The notes under the pieces were generated by a model. That model saw nothing but the letters and a program-made list of their open reading frames with translations. It did not search any database and was not told the origin of the DNA. Positions 8,066-15,713 of a DNA stretch of 34,622 nt are shown here, piece after piece. Position 1 is the stretch's first letter; each line of letters opens with the position of its first letter. Location of the stretch: the NCBI GenBank assembly GCA_900315765.1, contig ONAK01000036.1, positions 1 to 34,622 on the forward strand, in the 5' to 3' direction. Position numbers and translations under genes: made by a program. The stretch is from an uncultured Prevotella sp. (GTDB lineage: Bacteria; Bacteroidota; Bacteroidia; Bacteroidales; Bacteroidaceae).

Positions 8066-9631
8066 CTATTTAAAAACTGAGCCAATCGGACAAACACGAT
8101 CCTTACCAGCAGTTGAACCTGAAAGGATACCTACAACTATGTATTTACCGTCCTTATTAATAAGGACTGGGCCACCAGAGTTTCCACCTTGGGTATCCTC
8201 ATTAGAAAGCATGATTGTTCCATTTACATCTAGACCAGAACGAGCGACAGTAGAGGTTGAATAAATTGGTGAAATGTTATCAACATCTTCAGCACCTCTG
8301 GTCAATGGGAATCCCAAGATGTCAAGAGGAGTTTTTGCTGGCATATTCTTTGATATAGCAGCATCATAAGGTAAGCCACCTGATTTATTAACTTTCACAT
8401 AAGACCAATCTGTATCATTTGAGAAATTATATTTTACAATATTCCAATTATGATCACCATCAGGAATTATTCCTCGAGAATATGGAGAATTACCTGATTT
8501 AAATATAGTCTTTTGCGTTGTATACTCTAGCTTGAATTTATCCGTAGATGAGAAACATAGCATAACAACTCTTAAGTCATAATTGTTCCAATATAGATTA
8601 ATTTGAGTTTCCTCCCCTTCTGGATCGACAATATATCTTGGATTATTTTCATCAGCCTTTTCGTTCGGATTAAAATTTGGATTCTTTACCATTGTAACCT
8701 CACCATAAGTCGTACAATGATGAGCAGTTACAAAATAGCCATTATCTAGAAGGAATCCTGTACCTGACCATGATGCTATTGGTTTATCACCATTTAGCAT
8801 AAATACTTTAATATAATACACATTGGGAAAACATTTCTCGATGTCAGCACTCCCTTTGCCTTTAAAATCACCAGAACTAACATGAATACTTGAGGCTTTT
8901 CTATATGCTGCAGACGATTGCTTTCCAACTTTCTGTAGTTTTTCTTCATAGCCTGCTATTCTCTGATTACTTTCATACAATTGCTTAGCCAAAGAATCAG
9001 CCTTTTCCTTATTATTCTTAGCCAACTTTATCTGTTCCGCAAGTGTCTTACTCTGAGAAATCAAATCATTCCTTAAGAAATAATTCCATGTACCCAGACC
9101 TCCGATTGCCAATACCAGTATTGTTGCTAATGCAGCTATAGCCTGCTTATAAGGTCGCAGTGCCTGCTGACGGAAAAGGCTTAGACGACGGGTAAGCCCT
9201 ATGCTTCCCACTGTAGCCTTTTTGCCAGTTGGAACAATGAAGCCTAATTTGGGGCCATTGACAGATAACTGTATTTCATCTCCATTTTGGAGATACCACT
9301 CATTTTGAACTGGACGACCATTGAGTAATGTGGTGTTGGTCTTGGAAATCTGAACCAACTTCCAATTATCACCATCCTTTATAATAGCAGCGTGACGTCG
9401 AGAAACCGTTGAGAAATTATCATCAAAACGAACTTGACAACGGGAATCACGACCAATTTCAATCTGATCTACAATAATTTCCTGAGCCTCACCTGCACGA
9501 TGATATTTACTACTTACCTTGTGCTCCAAAATATAATATTTTCGACCACGTGGATTAAACACGGACCCCATACCAGCTCCTATTGAGCCTGATAATGTAG
9601 CCTTGTAAGGCCTTGTTGTTTTACCTGCCAT
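8066..9631 (-). CDS. FHA - transmembrane - trypsin-like serine protease hybrid
   Basis: The 521-aa protein starts with a cytoplasmic FHA domain (about 30-135: IGRDSRC at 59-65, VSRRHAAI at 76-83, LLNGR at 102-106). One transmembrane helix (about 164-183) and a coiled coil (about 190-237) follow. The C-terminal half is a trypsin/HtrA-type protease. The presumed triad is His305 in TAHHC, Asp408 in DWSYVKV and Ser485 in GGNSGGP. The protease would be periplasmic and the FHA cytoplasmic. There is no PDZ domain, unlike DegP/HtrA. The N-terminus is basic and has no signal peptide, so the internal helix acts as signal anchor. The gene is 23 bp after the FHA-kinase gene. Phosphorylation read inside could control proteolysis outside (inference). 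Confidence 0.93.
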   Translation of the reverse strand: MAGKTTRPYKATLSGSIGAGMGSVFNPRGRKYYILEHKVSSKYHRAGEAQEIIVDQIEIGRDSRCQVRFDDNFSTVSRRHAAIIKDGDNWKLVQISKTNTTLLNGRPVQNEWYLQNGDEIQLSVNGPKLGFIVPTGKKATVGSIGLTRRLSLFRQQALRPYKQAIAALATILVLAIGGLGTWNYFLRNDLISQSKTLAEQIKLAKNNKEKADSLAKQLYESNQRIAGYEEKLQKVGKQSSAAYRKASSIHVSSGDFKGKGSADIEKCFPNVYYIKVFMLNGDKPIASWSGTGFLLDNGYFVTAHHCTTYGEVTMVKNPNFNPNEKADENNPRYIVDPEGEETQINLYWNNYDLRVVMLCFSSTDKFKLEYTTQKTIFKSGNSPYSRGIIPDGDHNWNIVKYNFSNDTDWSYVKVNKSGGLPYDAAISKNMPAKTPLDILGFPLTRGAEDVDNISPIYSTSTVARSGLDVNGTIMLSNEDTQGGNSGGPVLINKDGKYIVVGILSGSTAGKDRVCPIGSVFK

Positions 9632-9654
9632 ATCATTTATAGTTTTTTAGTTTA

Positions 9655-10956
9655 TCAATAACCTTCGGCACGTAGTTTAGTATCGCCAATTGATATAATA
9701 TCCCCTGGTTTAAATACTATTCCTGTGCGATCTACTTCCGTTGAATTTACAAATGTACCATTGGTCGATCTTTTCCACCCACCAGTATTATAGCGATCCC
9801 ATTGACCGTCTCTGATAATCCAACTTCCAATGTTATAATCAAGCTCGAGAGTACAATGTTTGCGAGAAACGTAACTGCTACTGTTTTCTGTGATTGATAT
9901 ATCATTTTCAACAGACTCATCCTTGCGGCCTACAGTCAGTATAGACTTATCTGCTTTAAGCAAATTGTCCAAATAATATACTTTTCCATAATCATCTCCC
10001 TGCATGATTCTCAATAAAACGCCGTTAACGATTCTTGTCTGGAATGGCTCGGCCAACTTTTCTGGCTCTCTCTCTTTGGGTGGCTCATAAGGCATTTCTG
10101 GGACATAATTCAGAACCTCGCTTACAGTCTGAAATCGTTCTTGGAATCTCGGCTGCAAACATCCTTCTATTAGCGGTTCCCAATCGGAGCCTTCCTTGCT
10201 TCGACGTAAAGCACTACGATCCCAATCACCATTTTTACCTCTTTTAATATAGTCAATAAGTTCACCTTCATCATCCAAATTTCCAAATGGAAGAACATTT
10301 GTGACTAATTGATACATCATTACACCAAAAGAAAAAATATCTGTTGTGGGGAGTACTGTAGCATTTTTCTTCCTGTTAAGTTGTTCAGGTGGCATGTATG
10401 CATACGTACCAAATATCTGAGCAGACCTTCCAAAGATATCAGTCTGAGTCATACGATTATTTCTGTCGCCTGATATACCAAAATCTGTCAATGCGAAATT
10501 CCCATTAGCCTTAAGTAATACGTTTTCTGGTTTCAAATCACGATGAACCTTTCCGCATGCATGTAAAGCCCCCAGCCCCTTCAACACATGAATAGCGATT
10601 TTGGAAAGATTTAGTTTTGAATGTTCAGATAGAGTAACAACGTCACCACCCGTACACAGCTCCATAACTATATAAGGATTTCCCATTGTAACACCATGAT
10701 CAATAGAATGAACTAAGTAATCACTCTCTATCTGACCAGTTTCGAATTCCATATCAAAGCGCTTCATAAGTCCATCCCGAATCTCCGGATGGACTTCCCA
10801 AAGACGCAATAACTTCAGTGCATACTTATTACCTTGATAATCACGTACAGAATATACGATTCCGAATGTACCTTCACCAAGAACTTTCTCTACTTGATAT
10901 TTACCATCAATAGAGTCCCCAACACCAAAGCTGCATCTTTGAATACTCTCTAGCAT
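9655..10956 (-). CDS. Soluble Ser/Thr protein kinase with C-terminal FHA domain
   Basis: A complete Hanks-type kinase covers residues 14-285. It has GEGTFGIV (27-34), Lys48, the HRDLKPEN loop (138-145, Asp140), DFG (158-160), PPE in place of APE (189-191), and D-I-F-S-F-G in the F helix. A Pro/Glu-rich linker leads to an FHA domain (about 312-430) with VGR (342-344), SRKH (364-367) and STNGTFVN (397-404). No transmembrane helix is seen, so it is cytoplasmic, unlike the other kinase of the operon. The HRD arginine suggests control by activation-loop phosphorylation. FHA on the kinase itself allows docking to its own phosphorylated form or to substrates. The gene begins 12 bp after the zinc-ribbon gene. 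Confidence 0.95.
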   Translation of the reverse strand: MLESIQRCSFGVGDSIDGKYQVEKVLGEGTFGIVYSVRDYQGNKYALKLLRLWEVHPEIRDGLMKRFDMEFETGQIESDYLVHSIDHGVTMGNPYIVMELCTGGDVVTLSEHSKLNLSKIAIHVLKGLGALHACGKVHRDLKPENVLLKANGNFALTDFGISGDRNNRMTQTDIFGRSAQIFGTYAYMPPEQLNRKKNATVLPTTDIFSFGVMMYQLVTNVLPFGNLDDEGELIDYIKRGKNGDWDRSALRRSKEGSDWEPLIEGCLQPRFQERFQTVSEVLNYVPEMPYEPPKEREPEKLAEPFQTRIVNGVLLRIMQGDDYGKVYYLDNLLKADKSILTVGRKDESVENDISITENSSSYVSRKHCTLELDYNIGSWIIRDGQWDRYNTGGWKRSTNGTFVNSTEVDRTGIVFKPGDIISIGDTKLRAEGY

Positions 10957-10968
10957 AGGCTACGACAC

Positions 10969-11757
10969 TTACTGTTCTGTAAATTTAAACAAACGGTTTC
11001 CTAAAAGAATTATGTCGCCATCATGAAGTTCTATTTTGTGCCCAGCTTGAACAAATGTTGTTTTCTGATCACTTAAGTCTTCTATATACCAACGACCATC
11101 CGAATTAACGATAACAGACTGTTCCTTTGATGATATTGTAGGATTACCAGGTTCTGTATTATCACGATTTAACGTAACCTCGCTTCCTTCAAACTCAACT
11201 GGTTCAACAGTTTTACGTTCATTCATTCTCTGTATAGGTTCAAGTATAAACGAAGGTTCCTCCTGAATATTCATCATATAAGGATTTACTGTGCCTTTAT
11301 ACTCTCCCTTACCCGTAGCCTTTCGCGGCTGTTTTAAAGCAGAATGCTCCTCAGGAATAGGATCTTCAGCCATTCTGGTAGGACGACGGGGAATTCCACC
11401 ATTAACAAGTCTATTTGAGTCTTGCGCATATGAAGAATTTGCAGAATAATTGCAATTGGGACATTTTACAGCATCCGAACGCATCGGATATCCGCATTTT
11501 GGACAGACTGTTTCTGATACTGTCGGAACTTCCTGCACAGGTTGTTCAACAGGTCTCTCTACAGATGGCCCAAACACCTGACTCTCCATGACGGTCTTCT
11601 TTAAGCCATTACCATCAGAATTGCCATAATCAGGCTGTGAATCAGCGACATTAGTAGTTTCATTGTTTACATGAGGTTCTGCATCAAGAGGCGAACCACA
11701 CTTTGCACAAACACTTTCACCAGGTCTGTTTGGCCAACCACAATTCTTACATCTCAT
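10969..11757 (-). CDS. Double zinc-ribbon protein with degenerate FHA domain, first gene of the operon
   Basis: The 262-aa protein has two zinc-ribbon knuckle pairs: Cys3/Cys6/Cys17/Cys20 and Cys85/Cys88/Cys99/Cys102. A disordered Pro/Glu-rich linker separates them from a C-terminal FHA-like fold (about 190-260: VTLNRDN, ISSKEQ, WYIEDL, GHKIELHDGDIILLGN). Phosphate-binding positions are only partly kept. Arg198 is present, but the usual S-x-x-H reads S-K-E-Q and the NGT loop reads TTFV. It may therefore bind proteins without strict phosphothreonine dependence. There is no signal peptide or membrane segment, so it is cytoplasmic. As the first gene, it is a candidate adaptor or kinase substrate; threonines near TISS could be targets. 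The start is the ATG at 11757, about 200 nt from the promoter. Confidence 0.85.
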   Translation of the reverse strand: MRCKNCGWPNRPGESVCAKCGSPLDAEPHVNNETTNVADSQPDYGNSDGNGLKKTVMESQVFGPSVERPVEQPVQEVPTVSETVCPKCGYPMRSDAVKCPNCNYSANSSYAQDSNRLVNGGIPRRPTRMAEDPIPEEHSALKQPRKATGKGEYKGTVNPYMMNIQEEPSFILEPIQRMNERKTVEPVEFEGSEVTLNRDNTEPGNPTISSKEQSVIVNSDGRWYIEDLSDQKTTFVQAGHKIELHDGDIILLGNRLFKFTEQ

Positions 11758-11958
11758 AGTTTTTAGTTAACGTATTATAACCAATTAGCACCTCCGAAAT
11801 CAGCGATGTTTATATTTATATTTAAGCTTAACTTAGTATACAAAAGAGACGTAGGTGCTGTTCTTCTGCTGGTTGGGAATATAACCCTTTACATGCATAC
11901 GAAAACGTCTTCCATGTCACTAAGACCGCTCGAAATATCTAATAATAGTTAACAAGCG
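11758..11958 (-). promoter_or_regulatory. Long 5' leader of the kinase/FHA operon
   Basis: About 200 nt without a gene lie between the predicted transcription start and the first start codon. A 7-bp inverted repeat (AGCACCT at 11787-11793, AGGTGCT at 11853-11859) encloses a 59-nt segment that contains a perfect 10-bp palindrome (TTAAGCTTAA, 11822-11831). I recognise no riboswitch. Whether it is regulatory is open. Confidence 0.35.
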
Positions 11959-11964
11959 ATAATG

Positions 11965-11996
11965 CAAAGATAAGAAATTAAGACTTTACCTCCAAA
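11965..11996 (-). promoter_or_regulatory. Bacteroidetes-type promoter of the ten-gene operon
   Basis: On the minus strand TTTG (11996-11993) is followed after 20 nt by TATCTTTG (11972-11965). This is a full match to the -33 TTTG / -7 TAnnTTTG pattern. Transcription should begin near 11958, giving a leader of about 200 nt before the ATG at 11757. No other promoter match is seen between the ten genes. Confidence 0.75.
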
Positions 11997-12142
11997 CAAT
12001 GAAATAGGCATAATCCCATCAAAAAGCATATATCGCAGACAAGGCGACAAATAATTCATTCAAGAGGAATAATATTTTTAGTTGTCACGTTTACACAAAA
12101 TTCTTTTTTTCACATTATGCAAATCATTTAGATATTTTTTCG

Positions 12143-12150
12143 TAAATTTG
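12143..12150 (+). promoter_or_regulatory. Putative -7 box of the sensor kinase gene
   Basis: TAAATTTG matches TAnnTTTG and lies 17 nt before the ATG at 12168, predicting a leader of about 11 nt. No good TTTG is seen at the -33 position; the closest is TATG near 12116. The remainder of the 410-bp gap between the divergent operons holds the opposite promoter and its leader, and nothing else that I recognise. Confidence 0.55.
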
Positions 12151-12167
12151 CAGCAACAATTTGCTGT

Positions 12168-14198
12168 ATGAAGACTAAAAAAGTTACCATTTGGCTAATA
12201 ACACTATTGATAATGGTGTTTGGGATAGAGGCATGTAAGGCACCTACCCCAAACAAGATGAATACTGAAGTTAAGCGCGTAGAAGACTCTATAAAGAATG
12301 GCAATCTCGAGGCCGCCAAACAACTGATAGCCCAACACATGAGCGAGGCAAAGGATAGCGACATGTACTACAGATGGCTGTCGGTACAAAATAGATTATG
12401 GTACGCAGAGATGAAAGTGGACTCAATGACAGCCGTTAGCGATAGTATATACCATTATCTTAGCGCACACGAAAACAAACATAACTCTGTTCGCACACTT
12501 CTTTGGGCTGAATGGTATAAGACGAAAGCGGTTTTCTTAAGTGCAATACTAGGTCGACCAGACTCTGCACTTATTTACAACGAGAAAGCCATACGACTGC
12601 TGGAAACTCTGAAGGACCAGAATGAGTTCAGACTTACAGCAATGACCAACCAGGCTTTCTTCAATCAGCAATCGGGAAAATACGACAAGAGCGTAGAATG
12701 TTATGGCAAAGCGCTTGAATTTGCTGATTCAATAGGTAAAAGCGAGGAAGATAAGACTCCCCTATTGCTTGGAATAAGCACAGTTTACACCTATATGGGC
12801 GATTATGAACGAAGCAACTACTGGTGGAGTCGCTGTCAGGAACAACTCCCAAACATGATAAAATCAGACCAGTTTATTTATTATAACGACAGAGGAAACG
12901 ATTACTACTTCCAAAAGAAATACGAAAAGGCTCGCGACTGCTTTACCCAGGCGGCATCGCTAGTAAAGGGCGATGAGTCGAAATCGTGGGATTACTACAC
13001 ATCACTCACCAATCTTGGCGAGATATACGTATGTCTAGGCAAAGCTGATTCTGCCAGGATAATGCTCCATCAAGCCGACTCGTTCTTCCATAAAGTAGAC
13101 TTTCAACCTTTATTATATTATATAGAGACATCACGCGTAAAGCTAGAATTGCTGGAGGGGCACCCACAACAAGCTCTACAGATGATAAGAGACAGCAAAC
13201 TGGCAGATCCACAGATACCAGCAGCAAGAGCTCAACGACTTATTGCTACAAAGCAAGTAATGCGAGAAACTGGCAACTTTAGCGAAGCATACGAGGCCAG
13301 TCATCACCTGCATTTGCTGAGCGACTCGCTACAGAGAGCACAAATAAGCATGCAGTTCAGCACAAAGCTGATGGAATATGAACACGATAAGAAACTTATA
13401 GAGCAAGATAGAATTATTGAGAAAACCCGCGCTGACAAACTTTTAGCATGGGGACTGTTTGCTATAGCACTCTTTACTGTAGCCATACTGATAGTACTAA
13501 TACTGTTCTTCAGACGTCGCCATAAATACAATGAATTGCAGACGCGTCAACAGATTGTTATGATGCGCATGGAGAACATTCGCAATCGTATAACACCCCA
13601 CTTTATCTACAACGCTCTAAACCACGAAGTGCTGGCTCAGATGGAAGGTAGAAAAGTAGACCTGAACTCGCTAACCCAGCTGTTGAGACGAGGTGTAGAG
13701 CAGGCAGGAATATTCCAAACCACACTGGAAGAAGAACTGAATTTTGTAGACTATTACATAGACATAGAAGGCCGACAGATGGGGCCAGACTTCAAGTATA
13801 ACAAAGAGATAGCCGAGGATGTAGACTCAAACAAGGTATACCTGCCATCAATGATAGTTCAGATTTTCGCAGAGAACGCATTGAAACACGGACTCAGACC
13901 AATAAAACCAGAAGAAGGCAAGCAACGCAAACTTACCATAAGAGTATCAAGAGAGCAGCAAGCTACGCTGGTAGAAGTGATGGACAACGGATACGGACTG
14001 CAGAGCAGAACTGACGTAACAGGCAGCCAAACTGGATCGCGCGTGGTACGCCAAACCATACAGATGCTTAACGACAGTAACAAGAATAAAATTACATTCG
14101 GGATAGGTAACTGGAAACAGGATGGAGAGAGCGGATGCCGCTCATGGATTCTGCTACCAGACAATTATAATTATCAATTAAATTATCAGGATTCTTAA
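12168..14198 (+). CDS. TPR-containing sensor histidine kinase (LytS-type His_kinase family)
   Basis: The 676-aa protein starts with a hydrophobic signal segment. Residues I-E-A-C (20-23) could be a lipobox, making Cys23 a possible lipid anchor. Residues 35-390 are TPR-like helical repeats predicted to be periplasmic. A coiled coil (about 395-425) leads to a transmembrane helix (426-447). The kinase part follows: ITPHFIYNALN with His478 as phosphoacceptor, the N-box AENALKHG (568-575) and DNGYGL (606-611). This is the His_kinase/HATPase arrangement of LytS/YehU-type kinases that pair with LytTR regulators, as here. The last 11 residues (N/Y/Q-rich) derive from an AT-rich heptad-like repeat and look non-essential. 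Confidence 0.93.
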   Translation: MKTKKVTIWLITLLIMVFGIEACKAPTPNKMNTEVKRVEDSIKNGNLEAAKQLIAQHMSEAKDSDMYYRWLSVQNRLWYAEMKVDSMTAVSDSIYHYLSAHENKHNSVRTLLWAEWYKTKAVFLSAILGRPDSALIYNEKAIRLLETLKDQNEFRLTAMTNQAFFNQQSGKYDKSVECYGKALEFADSIGKSEEDKTPLLLGISTVYTYMGDYERSNYWWSRCQEQLPNMIKSDQFIYYNDRGNDYYFQKKYEKARDCFTQAASLVKGDESKSWDYYTSLTNLGEIYVCLGKADSARIMLHQADSFFHKVDFQPLLYYIETSRVKLELLEGHPQQALQMIRDSKLADPQIPAARAQRLIATKQVMRETGNFSEAYEASHHLHLLSDSLQRAQISMQFSTKLMEYEHDKKLIEQDRIIEKTRADKLLAWGLFAIALFTVAILIVLILFFRRRHKYNELQTRQQIVMMRMENIRNRITPHFIYNALNHEVLAQMEGRKVDLNSLTQLLRRGVEQAGIFQTTLEEELNFVDYYIDIEGRQMGPDFKYNKEIAEDVDSNKVYLPSMIVQIFAENALKHGLRPIKPEEGKQRKLTIRVSREQQATLVEVMDNGYGLQSRTDVTGSQTGSRVVRQTIQMLNDSNKNKITFGIGNWKQDGESGCRSWILLPDNYNYQLNYQDS

Positions 14199-14212
14199 AT
14201 CCATAAGCCAGT

Positions 14213-14965
14213 ATGAACAAGCAATTAGTAAAAGTATTTATTGTAGATGACAATACAGAAGCTGTAAAAGTGCTCAAGAACATGCTTGAAAGCAACTACT
14301 CAGTAACTGTAGTCGGAACAGCAGGCGATGCAGAAACGGCTGTAGACGCCATTATCAATACAGAACCAGATATCATTTTTCTGGATATAGAACTCCCAAC
14401 AATGTCGGGACTTGAATTCTGTACATTAATACGAAACGACATCAAACCTGAAACAAAGATCGTATTCTACACAGGGCATGATCAGTATATGCTTGAAGCT
14501 ATTAGGCGTCAAGCTTTTGACTATCTGCTAAAACCACCAACGGAGCACGATTTGAGTCTGCTGATGGCACGATACTACGAAAACAAGCTTGCTTCAATCC
14601 CCTGTCTAACCAGAAGTGAAGAACGCTTGCCTATAATTCTGGTAGTAAATGCCATGAACGAGCACGTAGCACTAAACCTTTCGGATATTGCTTTCTTCAG
14701 ATTTAATCAAGAACGAAAAATCTGGGAGATTGTATGCTGTAACAATGCGGTATACACCTTACGACACCGAACTACAACAAATATCATACTTAACTACTCG
14801 CCAGACTTCGTGCAGATTCACAAGCGATATATTGTAAACATCAATAAGATCAAGATGATACAAGAGTCTCTTTGTATTCTAGAAGAGCCTCTCGATGATA
14901 TCCGAGAATTAAAAATAAGCAAGAATTATCGTCAAGGTTTTATGGCTGCATTCTATTCAATGTAA
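14213..14965 (+). CDS. LytTR-family response regulator
   Basis: The 250-aa protein has an N-terminal receiver domain with acidic pocket Asp12/Asp13, phosphoacceptor Asp58 in FLDIELP, Thr87 and Lys107 in LLKPP. A LytTR DNA-binding domain fills about 140-247, with the typical FVQIHKRYIVNINKI segment near 199-213. It begins 14 bp after the histidine kinase gene, so the pair is one operon. It should bind direct-repeat sites upstream of target genes. The divergent kinase/FHA operon is an obvious candidate target, though I could not point to a convincing LytTR site in the gap. All key residues are present. Confidence 0.93.
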   Translation: MNKQLVKVFIVDDNTEAVKVLKNMLESNYSVTVVGTAGDAETAVDAIINTEPDIIFLDIELPTMSGLEFCTLIRNDIKPETKIVFYTGHDQYMLEAIRRQAFDYLLKPPTEHDLSLLMARYYENKLASIPCLTRSEERLPIILVVNAMNEHVALNLSDIAFFRFNQERKIWEIVCCNNAVYTLRHRTTTNIILNYSPDFVQIHKRYIVNINKIKMIQESLCILEEPLDDIRELKISKNYRQGFMAAFYSM

Positions 14966-15004
14966 CAATTGAGTTATCTCTTTTGAGAAATAATAAATAA
15001 AAGT

Positions 15005-15037
15005 AAAACCCCCGCCGATTGGCAGGGGTTTTATTTT
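15005..15037. terminator. Bidirectional terminator between the LytTR gene and rplT
   Basis: AAAACCCC (15005-15012) pairs with GGGGTTTT (15025-15032). An inner GCC/GGC pair closes a short GATT loop, with one mismatch. It is followed by ATTTTT on the plus strand and by a T-rich run on the minus strand, so it should stop both converging transcripts. Confidence 0.85.
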
Positions 15038-15059
15038 TAAGACTGGTAAAGTCTGTAAT

Positions 15060-15404
15060 TTACTTAACCTTCTCTACGATGGCCTTGAAAGCCTCGGGGT
15101 TGTTCATAGCGAGGTCAGCGAGAACCTTACGGTTAATCTCGATACCTGCCTTAGCGAGGTTACCCATGAATACAGAGTAGCTGAGACCCTCCTGACGAGC
15201 GGCAGCGTTGATACGCTGGATCCACAACGCACGGAAGTTGCGCTTCTTGTTACGACGATCACGATAGGCGTAGGTCAGACCCTTCTCCCATGTGTTCTTA
15301 GCTACTGTCCAAACATTCTTGCGGGCTCCGAAGTAGCCGCGGGTAAGCTTCAAAATTCTCTTACGCTTTGCTCTTGATGCAACGTGATTTACTGATCTTG
15401 GCAT
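15060..15404 (-). CDS. rplT: 50S ribosomal protein L20
   Basis: The 114-aa, very basic protein begins [11 protein letters not shown] and continues with the conserved [17 protein letters not shown] segment and the C-terminal helix region. Length and sequence match bacterial L20, which binds 23S rRNA during early assembly of the large subunit. It is the last gene of thrS-infC-rpmI-rplT and stops just before the bidirectional terminator. In several bacteria L20 represses its own operon by binding the mRNA. I see no clear rRNA-mimic structure here, and that regulation is not shown for this phylum by anything in the sequence. Confidence 0.98.
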   Translation of the reverse strand: MPRSVNHVASRAKRKRILKLTRGYFGARKNVWTVAKNTWEKGLTYAYRDRRNKKRNFRALWIQRINAAARQEGLSYSVFMGNLAKAGIEINRKVLADLAMNNPEAFKAIVEKVK

Positions 15405-15438
15405 AATTCTTACTTCTTTAAAATGTTAGACAATAGGT

Positions 15439-15636
15439 TTAACGGAGACACAACAGATCGCGAACCTGCTTCATGTTTGTAGAATCAACGATAGTTGTAC
15501 CTACCAAGTTGCGCTTCTGCTTCTTGGTCTTCTTTGTCAGAATGTGACTGTGGAAGGCATGACGTCTCTTTACCTTACCTGTTCCGGTGAAAGTGAATCT
15601 CTTCTTAGCACCAGAGTTTGTCTTTACTTTTGGCAT
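15439..15636 (-). CDS. rpmI: 50S ribosomal protein L35
   Basis: The 65-aa basic protein carries the L35 signature: MPKVKTNSGAKKRF, then GKVKRRHAFHSHIL and KKTKKQKRNL. Length matches the family. It lies 34 bp upstream of rplT and 77 bp downstream of infC, the usual order. The start is the ATG at 15636. The 77-bp spacer before it is AT-rich at one end and contains a GC-rich GGGCGCGCC patch, with no promoter match. Confidence 0.98.
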   Translation of the reverse strand: MPKVKTNSGAKKRFTFTGTGKVKRRHAFHSHILTKKTKKQKRNLVGTTIVDSTNMKQVRDLLCLR

Positions 15637-15713
15637 TGTTTTAAAAATTTAAATTGTTATTAATATCCAGCGGCAACGCATATACCGGGCGCGCCACTTT
15701 CTTTTTTTACTCT

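Noticed and set aside
221-11757. Type VI or type VII secretion control cluster.
   Set aside because: Kinase, PP2C and FHA genes fit the regulation of such systems, but no Tss, Hcp, VgrG, EssC or WXG100-type gene is present in the window.
14966-15059. Possible Bacteroidales-1 RNA downstream of rplT, where this RNA often occurs.
   Set aside because: The space is only 94 bp, is taken up mostly by a terminator, and shows no promoter match on the minus strand.
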